Source of the DNA: Nematostella vectensis
Taxonomy: Eukaryota > Cnidaria > Anthozoa > Actiniaria > Edwardsiidae
Reading direction: 5' to 3'
Length of the DNA: 64,000 nucleotides
Assembly: GCF_932526225.1 (NCBI RefSeq)
Contig: NC_064041.1
Location: 2,428,699-2,492,698 of the forward strand
Positions 48,972 through 54,080 of the stretch are shown one piece after another. Below the pieces are notes generated by a model, which worked only from the letters and a program-made list of their open reading frames with translations, was not told the origin of the DNA and did not search any database. Position numbers and translations under genes: made by a program. The number at the start of each line of letters is the position of its first letter. Positions within the stretch are counted from its first letter, which is position 1.

Positions 48972-51443
48972 GACACAAAGGCAAACTAACAGGCAAAAGA
49001 ACAAAGACGTGACACGGAGAAGTGAACTGAAAGAAAAAGAAAAAAAAAAACAGAAAGAAAGAAAGCTGTTTTAGCGGGGTAACAAATGCATAAAGCCTCT
49101 CGTAATTTTTCTTTTCAATAAATCCATGATCAGCTATAGGCTTTGTTGACAATAAAAGGGTTTCAGAGTAAAACCGTTCATGGCTAACTCTCAATAAGAG
49201 ACAGTGAAACGAGGAATAGGGGCCTCAGTAAATTTTAGCCAGTATTTCTTCCCCTTGTAGAACGATGGCAGCTGGATGAGCTGAGCTCCGTTATGCACGT
49301 CACTCCTGGAACGCTCAGGCGCCGCTTGGCATTCTGGGTAAGCCAGGGCGTTCTACGCGAGGAGTCACCGGATACATACATCGTGATGGAGAGACAAAAG
49401 GGGATACATAAAGCACACAGCGGTGGGTGGAGCTTTGTCATTTTGCATGGAAATACAGCCAATCATATAATAGCCAAGTTTTAAAGAAAGGCAATCACGC
49501 CGCCATTTTATACTCCCGCACAATAAAGACGAATCGATTTCCATCGGCTAGAAGGGGACTTGCGCTAAGAGATCACGTGACTATTTGGGTGGCAAACTAG
49601 CGTGCGCTCAGCCTTTTAGCAGCAAAATAACAGCAACAAAAAGCAACTTATTCAGCGCTTACGAAAAAAAACAGAATCCTTTTTTTCAGAAAAGGTTTAG
49701 TTTCATTTAAAGGTTTTATTTCTTCGTCGTTCTCTGGTGTGTCGGGCGCAGTCATTTCTAATTGTTTTGTTTGATCATTTTCTTTTGAATTTGCCAGCCA
49801 AAAAGGTCACGTGATCTCTTAGCACAAGTCCCCTATTCAAGCGACTGAGATACTTTAATCGTGGGTGGTTATTTTGAAGTTTTCTTACAAATAAACCTTT
49901 TTTTTCAATTGTAAACAATAATAAAGTGGTTGATCGACAATCTAATTGGCCTAACGGTTTTACAGCCAAACAAAACCAGTTATTTTTGATAACCCCAAAA
50001 TTTAAGGTTCTGATTAGATGGCTCACTCAAATTAGCTTTAATATAAATTTGTTAACAATTTGCTGATTCATTAAAATAACATCAGAGATACAGCGGAGAT
50101 GAACAAGGAAGCGGTCACGAAAGAGATTCTTGTGCTAGTTCTTGTAATATCTAAAAAAAAAGATGGAAAAGCAAATTATGAAAGACTTTCTTTTGTCTGT
50201 AAAAAAATGCGGACACCTTCCAAGTCCTCGGTCGATCTTAAAATGGTCCAGGATACCTGCGGTTCTATCTAAGATCACATGATCAGCCTTGACCTGAGTC
50301 TTCATTTTGAATTACATGACTGAAATGGCCTTCGGACGAGGTTGATCCGTTCGCACCAAATTGGACTATTGGTGCATGGGTTGGACCGTAAGTATTGTGG
50401 TTGTATCATTGGTACCGAGAGTGATCTTGTGACACCGAGTTTGAGCCGATGGTATCGATGTTGAACCGTCGGTACAGAGTTTGGATCGTGTGTACCTAGG
50501 TTTGACCTTTGGTACTAAGCTTGGACAGTTTGTACCGAGGTTGGATCGTTGGTCCTGGGTTTGGACCGTTACTACCGTGGTTTGTAGCATTCTCGACAGG
50601 ACAAAACCTCTTCTAGCAGGGTTGATCTTACTTTGCTTGGCTTTGTGAATGTTTTCAGCCGAGGTAATGGTGGAGGCCGAGCCAGAGTCTGCTACCGCGT
50701 CAGTTCAACAAAAACGCGAAGAGGAACTTCAGGTGCGTCAAAAGAAGAACTATTTGAAGCCCACAATATAGTATTTATAGGGATAAATACTTTCAAATCT
50801 TTTTAAATTCCAAGTTTATGCAAATGTTATGGTGTTTGTTGTTTGGCAGAAAAAAAAAACTGTCTGTTGACGCCTTACGACATTCAGGTCTGAATCCTTT
50901 GCAATACACCCATAGCGACCAAAAGCTCTATGGGAATGATTTTCGACTTTACGAGGCTTACGTACTATTTAGTTGTTAATAATGATTTCATGAGTTCATA
51001 ATCAGTCTCCCTTACCTGCCTCCACTCACTATCACCGCATAGCATTATGATTACCTTCAAAACTGCCCTTATGCACCTATCAGCAGCACCCCGGCGCGTA
51101 GATCCCCGAGGTTACCCCTTACCATGTAAAGGGTTTACAGGGAGATGGAAAGTATACTAGACTAGTGTAGAGCGCCTTCCAAATTGGACATGCTTGTGCC
51201 TATACACGTGACATTGTGTGCAATTTGTAGGTGTTTTGGTCGTATATCGTGGGAATGCTGACGAACCTGGAGAGTCTCCCCTTGGAGAGAATCCATTCCA
51301 TGCTCCGGATTTTCGCCATGCAGGGGCCCGAGTCTGCGCAATGCAGCGTGGGAGATCTCAAACGATTCCTGGACTGCAAAGTCAAGGAGCAGGAATTACA
51401 ATTTGCCAACGGCTTCTACAGATTGCCGAAGACAGGACGATAG
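10929..51443 (+). CDS. ANAPC2: Anaphase-promoting complex subunit 2 (APC2, cullin subunit), 21 exons, 767 aa
   Basis: The coding exons are 10929-10977, 11063-11155, 11333-11403, 12657-12778, 12908-13062, 13674-13852, 14612-14723, 15268-15352, 17577-17643, 18376-18431, 19032-19175, 22267-22336, 33493-33595, 34154-34193, 34795-34900, 42871-43008, 45125-45219, 45487-45656, 49261-49422, 50659-50732 and 51231-51443. Every junction is GT-AG, phases are continuous, and the total is 2304 nt. Human ANAPC2 is 822 aa. APC2 is the cullin scaffold of the APC/C ubiquitin ligase: its C-terminal half binds the RING subunit APC11 and activates UbcH10, driving mitotic exit. Two minus-strand genes are nested in introns 12 and 15. 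A conserved start (MAAAV) and the terminal YRLPK motif support both ends. Confidence 0.97.
11887..12204. mobile_element. MITE with poly(G)/(C)-tipped TIRs in ANAPC2 intron 3
   Basis: The ends are TATAAGGGGGGGGTGAATAGG and its imperfect inverse. The interior is built from repeated ATCCGCCGATCCGC-like words in both halves. There is no coding capacity. Confidence 0.65.
13391..13412. repeat. Poly(G) tract in ANAPC2 intron 5
   Basis: A run of 12 G at about 13401-13412. The rest of intron 5 (13063-13673) shows nothing else recognisable. Confidence 0.7.
14724..14820 (+). repeat. Two-copy tandem repeat starting at the exon 7 splice donor
   Basis: The intron start (GTAAAGTG...TGGATAATGCACATAAG) is followed directly by a second, diverged copy beginning GTAAAGGG and ending ATGGATAATGCACATAAA. 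The second copy therefore carries a duplicate donor-like GTAAAG about 45 bp downstream of the real one. Confidence 0.7.
14919..14950. repeat. (TA)n microsatellite in intron 7
   Basis: Alternating TA of about 18 bp followed by a short interrupted extension. Confidence 0.85.
15353..16780. other. ANAPC2 intron 8, first part: no gene recognised
   Basis: AT-rich sequence with short open frames only. A segment near 15719-15770 has the GAATAAGCGCCTCC-type wording also seen near 2676 and 2990, hinting at a decayed dispersed repeat. Confidence 0.35.
16785..17400 (+). repeat. Dispersed repeat, copy 1 (intron 8)
   Basis: A diverged copy of the sequence at about 29185-29585. Shared landmarks in the same order are GGCCTCAAA-CACAA, GAAGCATT-TGGGA-ATCCA, CA-GCAAA-CCAAACAAG, ATAGCTGTAT and TTGGATACC-CTGAC. 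The apparent 146-codon frame at 16572-17012 overlaps the repeat, so I do not call it a gene. Confidence 0.7.
17577..22336 (+). CDS. ANAPC2: ANAPC2 exons 9-12 (residues 289-401)
   Basis: Exon 9 encodes IGELFSIIVEFPDSTPAIQD, near-identical in pattern to vertebrate EELFSIV-DFPDS-PAI-D. Exon 10 gives ECLEMTNQRGQLVNSLREA. Exon 11 gives FETRLLHPGANTSLILSQY and ENVCEPVRQYLR. Exon 12 starts RTREDTVRCIVSSLTDE. All four show strong family conservation. Exon 11 has a partial duplicate in the upstream intron (18658-18703). Confidence 0.95.
18658..18703 (+). repeat. Partial duplicate of ANAPC2 exon 11 inside intron 10
   Basis: TTCCATCCTGGCGCAAATAC followed by GTCTCTGATATTGTCCCAATAG matches exon 11 at 19045-19090 with only a few changes. 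It lacks its own acceptor and ends in an in-frame stop if read like the exon. It flanks and probably seeded the adjacent minisatellite. Confidence 0.85.
18709..19015. repeat. 32-bp minisatellite in intron 10, related to exon 11
   Basis: About nine copies of TGATGTTATCCCAATACCTG plus TTATCTTATCAT, ending 16 bp before the exon 11 acceptor. The core resembles exon 11 TGATATTGTCCCAATACGTG, so the array looks derived from exon sequence. Confidence 0.85.
19555..19570. repeat. Poly(C) tract in intron 11
   Basis: About 16 C immediately upstream of the non-LTR retrotransposon fragment. Confidence 0.8.
19600..20900 (+). pseudogene. Decayed 3' fragment of a non-LTR retrotransposon polyprotein
   Basis: Broken frames give SAVIRLFYELSSAKGLQSLI, then MCRLCGTLAVSLAHLLAGCP, then PPWYSAIAPKPVYETQDAKAI, a stop, and DIPVFTEHPNVRRNRIDA. 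After an inserted MITE the frame resumes with IDARITDHKRNEA and MYPWMEN. The CRLCG...H-L-GC zinc-knuckle-like motif and the following order are typical of the C-terminal end of LINE-type elements in invertebrates. No reverse transcriptase domain is present, and stops and frameshifts show it is dead. It lies in ANAPC2 intron 11, same strand as the host. Confidence 0.7.
20491..20618. mobile_element. 128-bp hAT-type MITE inserted in the LINE fragment
   Basis: The ends are CTAGCCTGC and GCAGGGCTA with perfect 8-bp flanking duplications GATTGACG (20483-20490 and 20619-20626). Removing it rejoins the LINE coding sequence at RNRIDA. The 8-bp duplication fits hAT-superfamily insertion. Confidence 0.85.
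20937..21006. repeat. Paired poly(G) and poly(C) tracts
   Basis: A run of about 19 G (20938-20956) and a run of about 14 C (20993-21006) face each other across about 36 bp and could pair as a G/C hairpin. Another G10 lies at 21311-21320. The rest of 21.0-22.08 kb shows no gene. Confidence 0.8.
22084..22208. mobile_element. Short MITE just upstream of ANAPC2 exon 12
   Basis: GGGCCGGTTCCTAGAAAG at the left end is the exact inverse of CTTTCTAGGAACCGGCCC at the right end. The GGGCCGG tips resemble hAT MITEs. It ends 58 bp before the exon 12 acceptor. Confidence 0.75.
22630..22772 (-). repeat. Degenerate repeats copied from the last exon of the LamG/D8C/PAN gene
   Basis: On the minus strand, the coding block for NQTWEYYQPSQAI is echoed just after the stop codon (CATGGGAATACTACCAGYCA at about 22728-22752), with weaker echoes of CCAGCCATCACAGT near 22630-22690. 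These lie in the presumed 3' UTR. Confidence 0.65.
22790..30020 (-). CDS. Secreted LamG/ConA-like + D8C + PAN domain protein, nested in ANAPC2 intron 12
   Basis: The minus-strand exons are about 30020-29778 (5' end uncertain), 28461-28155, 27676-27532, 23471-23151 and 23067-22790 (stop at 22790-22792). Phases are continuous. Exons A-C form a LamG/pentraxin-like jelly roll (KPIALYNFTLPYGYEDMSG; NTWHHVGFTYDYSTGLQRLY; CFQLYDTALTQVEVKTARDM). Exon D matches the D8C domain of uromodulin/GP2/OIT3 (TWYKFNG, C--C, WIRGSHP, QCYGFYVYKF). Exon E is PAN/apple-like (HECIDYCLVDDKRCKSVNYS, MCQLNNATA). The Cys pattern and glycosylation-type NAT/NQT/NGT sites indicate an extracellular protein; ligand binding is inference. 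The signal-peptide exon is not found, and the 5' end is disrupted by a hairpin insertion. Confidence 0.88.
23666..26363. mobile_element. 2.7-kb long-TIR element with GGAGTAAAA/TTTTACTCC arrays
   Basis: TACACTGTTAGTTTCAG at the left end is the exact inverse of CTGAAACTAACAGTGTA at the right end. Several hundred bp inside each end (about 23680-24080 and 25930-26350) consist of short palindromic words such as GGAGTAAAATTTACTCC. TA at both outer ends may be a target duplication. A 95-codon minus-strand frame (24657-24941) in the middle resembles nothing I know. Probably a non-autonomous DNA transposon lying between exons C and D of the nested LamG gene. Confidence 0.8.
26542..26828 (+). repeat. 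Two-copy tandem duplication (about 140-150 bp)
   Basis: Both copies share GAAAATACGATTAAGCTGTT, TGATGAAACAGGTTTAATTG, GCACGGTATTTTCCGAGATT and end ACGGCGCGTGTTATGGCGC. They are about 90% alike by eye. There is no coding signal. Confidence 0.8.
26863..26882. repeat. Poly(G) tract
   Basis: About 19 G. A little further on, GCTCTGATTGGTCT and AGACCAATCAGAGAGC (27019-27070) form an inverted pair of CCAAT boxes, a promoter-like arrangement without a recognised gene. Confidence 0.8.
28444..28690 (-). repeat. 31-bp minisatellite made of the LamG exon B splice acceptor
   Basis: Read on the minus strand, seven tandem units of TCAACACAG|GTATTCCATCACAGCACTT...TC lead into the real acceptor (TCAACGCAG|GTATTCC, exon starts at 28461). 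Six of the seven keep the CAG. The unit thus contains polypyrimidine tract, AG and the first about 20 exon bases. The acceptor three units upstream (93 bp) would add 31 residues in frame with no stop. Confidence 0.88.
29185..29585 (+). repeat. Dispersed repeat, copy 2 (intron 12)
   Basis: Homologous by eye to 16785-17400 in the same orientation (see landmarks there). It lies between exons A and B of the nested LamG gene. Confidence 0.7.
30024..30235. repeat. Hairpin (45-bp arms) with G-rich loop at the 5' end of LamG exon A
   Basis: GTTTTCGGTTGAAGGCGGGT...ACCAAAGCACCTGGGG on the plus strand (30030-30077) is inverted at about 30190-30230. The loop contains GGTGGGTGG and a run of about 15 G, a potential G-quadruplex. 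Sequence flanking the hairpin is itself repeated (CAGCAGTAGCA and CACAGGAATGGGAGG on both sides), suggesting insertion with duplication of coding sequence. Confidence 0.75.
30320..33492. other. ANAPC2 intron 12, 3' part: no gene recognised
   Basis: AT-rich sequence. It contains one MITE (31643-31896), a 30-bp direct duplication (AGGATCACTGAAGCAACGAG at 32512 and 32541) and a 110-codon minus-strand frame (32837-33169) that is AT-rich and resembles no family. The missing 5' exon of the LamG gene should lie here. Confidence 0.4.
31643..31896. mobile_element. MITE with about 30-bp TIRs
   Basis: TTAAAGCCGCATTGTCACCA then GTTAACTTCCGG at the left is inverted at the right with one mismatch. The 254-bp interior is non-coding. 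Superfamily not determined. Confidence 0.8.
33493..34900 (+). CDS. ANAPC2: ANAPC2 exons 13-15 (linker and start of cullin homology domain, residues 402-484)
   Basis: Exon 13 carries the acidic motif SDSEDDEEDWVPDPVDAPP, which is highly conserved in APC2. The 40-nt exon 14 encodes ARSSRSGKAPDII, and exon 15 encodes MLVNIYGSKDLFVSEYRTLL then ADRILSTFNYDTDRE, the beginning of the cullin homology region. Exon 14 sits between tandem repeats that copy its own acceptor (upstream) and donor (downstream), which may make its splicing unusually error-prone. Confidence 0.95.
33790..33986. mobile_element. hAT-type MITE upstream of ANAPC2 exon 14
   Basis: The ends TAGCCTGCGAAGCAAGCGTT and its inverse are flanked by the 8-bp duplication TGAATAAG (33782-33789, 33987-33994). 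The right end and adjacent intron are then re-duplicated up to exon 14. Confidence 0.8.
33966..34160 (+). repeat. Tandem copies carrying the ANAPC2 exon 14 splice acceptor
   Basis: About 70-bp units run from the MITE end (AAACGCTTGCTTCGCAGGCC) through GTGAATAAGTTCTTTTTT to an acceptor (TGTGTCCAG|CCAGCTC; TGTGCCCAG|CTCGCTA; TGTGTCCAG|CTCGCTC). Only the third continues into the true exon. The two earlier acceptors remain intact AG sites with pyrimidine tracts. Confidence 0.82.
34171..34428 (+). repeat. 41-bp minisatellite carrying the ANAPC2 exon 14 splice donor
   Basis: Six units plus a partial one of GGCAGGGCCCCAGATATTAT then CAG|GTATGGCGTGTTTTCAGT. The first unit is the end of exon 14 itself (donor at 34194). 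Units 4, 5 and 6 keep CAG|GTA, while units 2 and 3 have CAG|TTA. Most units also contain TTTTCAG|TGG, an acceptor-like word. Read-through in the exon frame reaches a stop at about 34291-34293. Confidence 0.88.
34901..36720. other. ANAPC2 intron 15, 5' part
   Basis: No gene recognised. The only structured item is a 16-bp-armed hairpin at 36268-36305. Short open frames near 35178-35569 overlap on one strand without splice logic. Confidence 0.4.
36268..36305. repeat. Near-perfect short hairpin
   Basis: ATTACAGTAGCCACAT pairs with ATGTGGCTATTGTAAT across a 6-nt loop, with one G:U-type mismatch. It could fold in RNA as a compact stem or be a tiny foldback element. Confidence 0.7.
36726..36731 (-). 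terminator. Candidate polyadenylation signal of the TRIM-NHL gene
   Basis: AATAAA on the minus strand about 155 bases after the TGA stop at 36886-36888. Confidence 0.4.
36886..40478 (-). CDS. TRIM-NHL RING-type E3 ligase (TRIM2/3/71-like), 728 aa, nested in ANAPC2 intron 15
   Basis: The minus-strand exons are 40478-39138, 38456-38182, 37985-37835 and 37305-36886 (TGA). Phases are continuous over 2187 nt. Exon 1 has a RING (CSLCSEVLTEPKILRCFHVY, CQKC, CPCC; about residues 15-60), B-box 1 (CDIKCACKNRL...CFDC...CENC), B-box 2 (CERPNHGKGLLSFYCGTCKR), a coiled coil (about 220-330) and a filamin-type Ig fold (about 350-447). Exons 2-4 encode about six NHL blades (GIAVNKSNTMIAVTFWDSHI; DDYVVVADETNHR; GLIVVSDYMNNRVQVF; GLAVDNDGNILVCDMNNYRI), a beta-propeller that binds RNA or protein in this family. 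Animal TRIM-NHL proteins are ubiquitin ligases and translational repressors in differentiation. Which orthologue group it belongs to is not decided here. Confidence 0.95.
38037..38051. repeat. T-run followed by poly(G) tract in TRIM-NHL intron 2
   Basis: About 13 G after about 12 T. GTGATAACAG occurs on both sides (37998 and 38057), suggesting a local duplication around the tract. Confidence 0.75.
38107..38165. repeat. Tandem duplication in TRIM-NHL intron 2
   Basis: AAGGTGTGGCTGTCAAGGGC followed by TCTT occurs twice, 32 bp apart, ending about 17 bp from the exon 2 donor. Confidence 0.8.
39031..39090 (-). repeat. Duplicate of the 3' end and donor of TRIM-NHL exon 1
   Basis: Minus-strand AGAGGTGACGATTAACCGAG ... 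GAGAAATAGTCCACTTGAG|GTAAGT copies the exon 1 end at 39131-39190 (AGAGGTGACGATTAATGGAG ... TCCACTGGAATTGGAG|GTGAGT), about 100 bp further into the intron. The copied donor GAG|GTAAGT is, if anything, closer to consensus than the real one. Confidence 0.85.
40479..42870. other. TRIM-NHL upstream region and rest of ANAPC2 intron 15
   Basis: The first several hundred bases should hold the minus-strand TRIM-NHL promoter. ATTGG/CCAAT words occur at about 41465-41471 and 41888-41894. Short overlapping frames at 41742-42186 are not supported by splice sites. No other gene is recognised. Confidence 0.4.
42871..45656 (+). CDS. ANAPC2: ANAPC2 exons 16-18 (cullin homology domain core, residues 485-618)
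   Basis: Exon 16 gives LELLKLRFGESHLHFCEIML followed by KDVADSRRINSNI, the most conserved APC2 stretch. The in-phase donor is AAG|GTGTGT rather than the nearer CTG|GTAAAA, which would shift the frame. Exon 17 gives LPVDINAMILSAVFWPLF, and exon 18 gives FEALKAMRTLEWKTHLGLVE. This region holds the APC11/RING-binding surface in family structures. A 19-bp minisatellite begins 27 bp after the exon 16 donor. Confidence 0.95.
43036..44728. repeat. 19-bp minisatellite (about 89 copies) in ANAPC2 intron 16
   Basis: The unit is GGTACCACTCRTAGTCRWT, with variants at two positions (CAT/CGT and CAAT/CATT/CGAT). Every unit bears GGTACC. A rare GTTACC variant occurs at 44121 and 44501, exactly 20 units (380 bp) apart, revealing a higher-order duplication. 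It starts 27 bp after the exon 16 donor. Confidence 0.97.
45387..45486 (+). repeat. Echoes of the ANAPC2 exon 18 acceptor
   Basis: TTCTTACACCCATTGACTCG, TTCTTACACCAGTTGCCTA and TTCTTACACCCGTTGGCTTG recur before exon 18, about 38-54 bp apart. The last runs into TAG|CTCTATGGCGG, while the first continues TTGTTCCATGGGCC, an altered version of the same junction. Confidence 0.6.
45657..45800 (+). repeat. Echoes of the ANAPC2 exon 18 donor region
   Basis: The exon end CACTTCCAAGAAAAAG|GTGAGC is followed by CTACCTCCAGGAAAAGGG and GGCAACTCCAAGAAAAAGAA about 30 and 117 bp on. These are degenerate. The remainder to 46150 is featureless. Confidence 0.5.
46151..48749. repeat. 50-bp minisatellite (about 52 copies) in ANAPC2 intron 18
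   Basis: The unit is TGCGCTTGCTGATCTAGTCG then CCTACCCAGTCGTTCTGACC and TGTCACGCAA. Variants (GATCTGACC for GTTCTGACC; CGTATCCATTCG) are scattered. Two rare marks, a 1-bp deletion (GCGCTGCTG) and GTCCTGTGC, recur about 599 bp apart (47.70/48.30 kb and 47.90/48.50 kb), showing a higher-order duplication of 12 units. Confidence 0.97.
48750..48971 (+). repeat. Possible retroposon tail with (ATT)n microsatellite
   Basis: A non-satellite segment of about 150 bp ends TTTAAATAAAGTCTTTATAA followed by about 22 ATT repeats (48903-48971). This is the form of a SINE/LINE 3' end with simple-repeat tail. The head of the element is not recognised. Confidence 0.5.
49261..51443 (+). CDS. ANAPC2: ANAPC2 exons 19-21 (winged-helix C-terminus, residues 619-767)
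   Basis: Exon 19 gives LDELSSVMHVTPGTLRRRLA then FWVSQGVLREESPDTY. Exon 20 is acidic and low in conservation. Exon 21 gives VFWSYIVGMLTNLESLPLER and ends ELQFANGFYRLPKTGR before TAG at 51441-51443. The last block is the APC2-specific winged-helix (WHB) domain that recruits UbcH10. The exon 19 donor (AGCG|GTGGGT) is weak but is the one that keeps phase 1 into exon 20. The 3' end of exon 21 is tandemly repeated downstream in a 95-bp unit. Confidence 0.95.
49554..49833. mobile_element. 280-bp MITE with about 36-bp TIRs in intron 19
   Basis: GGGGACTTGCGCTAAGAGAT then CACGTGACTATTTGG at the left is inverted at the right with few mismatches. It is non-coding inside. Confidence 0.82.
50340..50592. 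repeat. Degenerate about 24-bp tandem repeat in intron 19
   Basis: About ten loosely conserved units of the type GTTGGACCGTTGGTACCGAG fill the interval. The GGTACC-like core superficially recalls the 19-bp minisatellite, but the unit differs. Confidence 0.6.
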
Positions 51444-51603
51444 AGGTCAATGTACTAGCTGAAACGTAAGGGTATGTCAGGAAACCGTAAATGCATTTTG
51501 CCAACGGCTTCTACAGATTGCCGAAGACAGGGCGATAGAAGTCAATGTACTAGCTAAAACGTAAGGTTATGTCAGGAAACCGAAAATGCAATTTGCCAAA
51601 GGC
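51399..51603 (+). repeat. 95-bp tandem duplication of the ANAPC2 3' coding end
   Basis: The segment from TTTGCCAACGGCTTCTACAG through the stop codon to GTCAGGAAACCG is repeated at 51494, and a third copy starts at 51589. The second copy still reads FANGFYRLPKTGR-stop. It therefore lies in the 3' UTR or just beyond, about 95% identical by eye. Confidence 0.9.
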
Positions 51604-51902
51604 ACAGACATCCATTGTCGTTGTGGCTTTGTCATGTCAAACATAGGTATAACAGGCCTCTATGGAATGTCAAAGACGATTGCAAGAAAGTCATACTCAC
51701 AGACACTTCGGCGAACTCTCGCTAGTAATAGGGACCGACGACGACGGCTAGGAGACAACTTGATCGAAAAAAAGATATTTTCGCGCGTGGCGATCAATAA
51801 TAATTCAATTGCAATGGAATAAGCAAAATATTGTAGTCAGAGACAGATAAAGATCAACTAAGGACATCATTTCTACAGCAGCGAACGTACGTAGTGGGGT
51901 TT

Positions 51903-52385
51903 AAGCCCCGGTGCAAACTGCGCCAGCAATGCTGGCAGCAATTCTTGCTCGACTGACCACAAAACAAAGGAAATGTCAAAAAGTCCATATCCCATTTTGA
52001 TATCTCCTTTGTCCTATAGCCAAGCGAAAATTCGCGAGCAATGCTGGCAGCAATTCTTGCTCAACTGACCACAAAACAAAGGAAATGTCAGAAAGTCCAT
52101 ATCCCATTTTGATATCTCCTTTGTCCTATAGCCAAGCGAAAATTCGCGAGCAATGCTGGCAGCAATTCTTGCTCAACTGACCACAAAACAAAGGAAATGT
52201 CAAAAAGTCCATTTCCCATTTTGATATCTCCTTTGTCCTATAGCCAAGCGAAAATTCGCGAGCAATGCTGGCAGCAATTCTTGCTCGACTGAACACAAAA
52301 CAAAGGAAATGTCAGAAAGTCCATATCTCATTTTGATATCTCCCAGCAATGCTGGCAGGTGCTGGCAAAGTTTACACGGGGCTTT
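51903..52385. mobile_element. MITE with internal 112-bp tandem repeats
   Basis: The TIR-like ends AAGCCCCGGTGCAAACTGCG-CCAGCA and, inverted, AAGCCCCGTGTAAACTTTGCCAGCA enclose about 3.5 tandem copies of a 112-bp unit beginning AGCAATGCTGGCAGCAATTC. The copies are nearly identical, so the expansion is recent. Confidence 0.8.
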
Positions 52386-53451
52386 ACAGTGCAAACGTCC
52401 GCGTCCTCGGCCGACCACGAACCACGTAGCTTGCTGGCCGCTTGTGGATCTCATTGGTATAGGAAAATGGGATATAACTATAACTTTTTTTGGAAAAAGA
52501 AGGTATAAGCTTTATTTTTAGCTTTTCAACTTCTGTTGACATTTTTCTAGAAGACAAGCTAAGCTTATATGATGCTATTAAAAATAAAGCTTAATATAAT
52601 TATACTAATCAGCTTATACATATATACTTATACTTCCAAACACTTGAAGCATTAGGAGATGCAATATTATATCTAACAGCTTGGTTGTTCATCCTTTATC
52701 CCATAAAAATTGATAGGAAAATCATGTGTTAACTTAATTGTCCGCTAACAAACGTCTCTTAACTTCTCTCTTTTTATTGTGTTATGTGATCCCAAAGTAG
52801 AATACAGTTTTCATAGGAAACTAAAGATTTTTTGTAGGAAGCTTTTAACTTGATAGCTATAATTGTAGATGGAAAGTGAGAATAAAAGGAAGGAAAGGAA
52901 AGGGAGAATGCTTTAACAGAAATAAGTGTAGCGATGGGTCCCGTCACCTAGAGGTGGCGATTTACCCACCGCTACACTAGAAATGTACTGAGAGTCAAAA
53001 TATGCATAAAATGTTCTTTTAACGACGAGCGTTCGCCTAATCTTTTCAGCTACCCTCTGTCTCTGTTCAAAGTGTTTCACTGTTAAATAATGAAGATGCG
53101 CATTATATTGCTCGTGTGCTGCGAGTAAGCCAGCTAAGGAACGCCAGATCTGCAAGCCGAATTCACAACAATTTCAATCCGTACAAAACAAAGTATTCAA
53201 GATACCCTTCCGGAAAGAAAGCGATGCAGAGGAAAATGAGGTTATAAAAGCGAGGATGTTGAAGATTTTGACGAGGATGAAGAAGAAGTGGATAGGGAAG
53301 ATGATGAGGGAAAGGATGATGAAGATAATTATGAAGAGGGAGAGGATGATGAAGATGATAAGGGAGAAAATTATAATGAATATGATAATGGCGATTGACG
53401 ATGAAGTTGAAAAAAAAGACAACTTAGTTTAAGTCTTTGTGTTTCTTTTTA
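52386..53451. other. Intergenic, no gene recognised
   Basis: Contains a small hairpin (52925-52978) and a GA-rich tract (53250-53400). The plus strand of the tract could encode an Asp/Glu-rich 50-residue tail ending YNEYDNGD-stop, with no identified start or upstream exon. Confidence 0.35.
52925..52978. repeat. Short hairpin
   Basis: AGTGTAGCGATGGGT pairs with ACCCACCGCTACACT around a 24-nt centre that can form an inner CACCT/AGGTG stem. Confidence 0.6.
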
Positions 53452-53922
53452 AGGTACGGAAATACGAGCAGCAAAATCGTCAACTTTTGTGGCAGCATTT
53501 GCAAAAAAAAAGTTTGAAGGCGATGTTGCGCGGTTTACTACCGGCGCACAAACTTTTGTCGCAGCAAAAGAAAGACTTGTTCTTGCTGTTGATCAGTCAT
53601 CGTTTTCCTCCGTGGCACTGATGTGTGACTTTCGTTCAACCAATCACAAACCTTATTGTATCTGCTAGCGTGTGCTTGACGTCTTTTTGCTGCGAGACAA
53701 GTTGTGTTGATTTAGTAATACAGGCTACTTCTACGATTTTTTTTGCAAAAAGTAGAACAATCTTCTACTTTCTGCAGCAAACTTTTTCAACTTGCAACAA
53801 AAAATTTGCTGCGACAAAAGTTGGCGCGCCGGTAGTTAAAACGGGCAACGTCACTTACGAACTTTTTGCAACAATGCTGCCACAAAAGTTTTTACGATTT
53901 TGCTGCTCGTGTTACCGTACCT
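53452..53922. mobile_element. PIF/Harbinger-type MITE, 471 bp
   Basis: The TIRs begin AGGTACGGAAATACGAGCAG and AGGTACGGTAACACGAGCAG and extend about 50 bp. The flanking duplication is TTA (53449-53451, 53923-53925), the target preferred by PIF/Harbinger. The frames at 53439-53948 lie within the element and are not genes. Confidence 0.8.
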
Positions 53923-54065
53923 TTAGTAAACAATGTTCCAAATGTTGAAATGTGCGAACTCTCTGGTACACTGTTGGATTTCGATCTTCTCCGACTTTTC
54001 TAAAGATACAATCAAGTTTACATAGAAATATTTACTATAGCAAAAACTTGAGTGCTTTTTTGCAC

Positions 54066-54080
54066 CACCCCCCCCCCCCC
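54066..54080. repeat. Poly(C) tract
   Basis: About 14 C. No gene from 53.93 to 54.90 kb. Confidence 0.8.

Noticed and set aside
53439-53948. Three plus-strand frames suggestive of a small gene
   Set aside because: They lie almost wholly inside the TTA-flanked Harbinger-type MITE.
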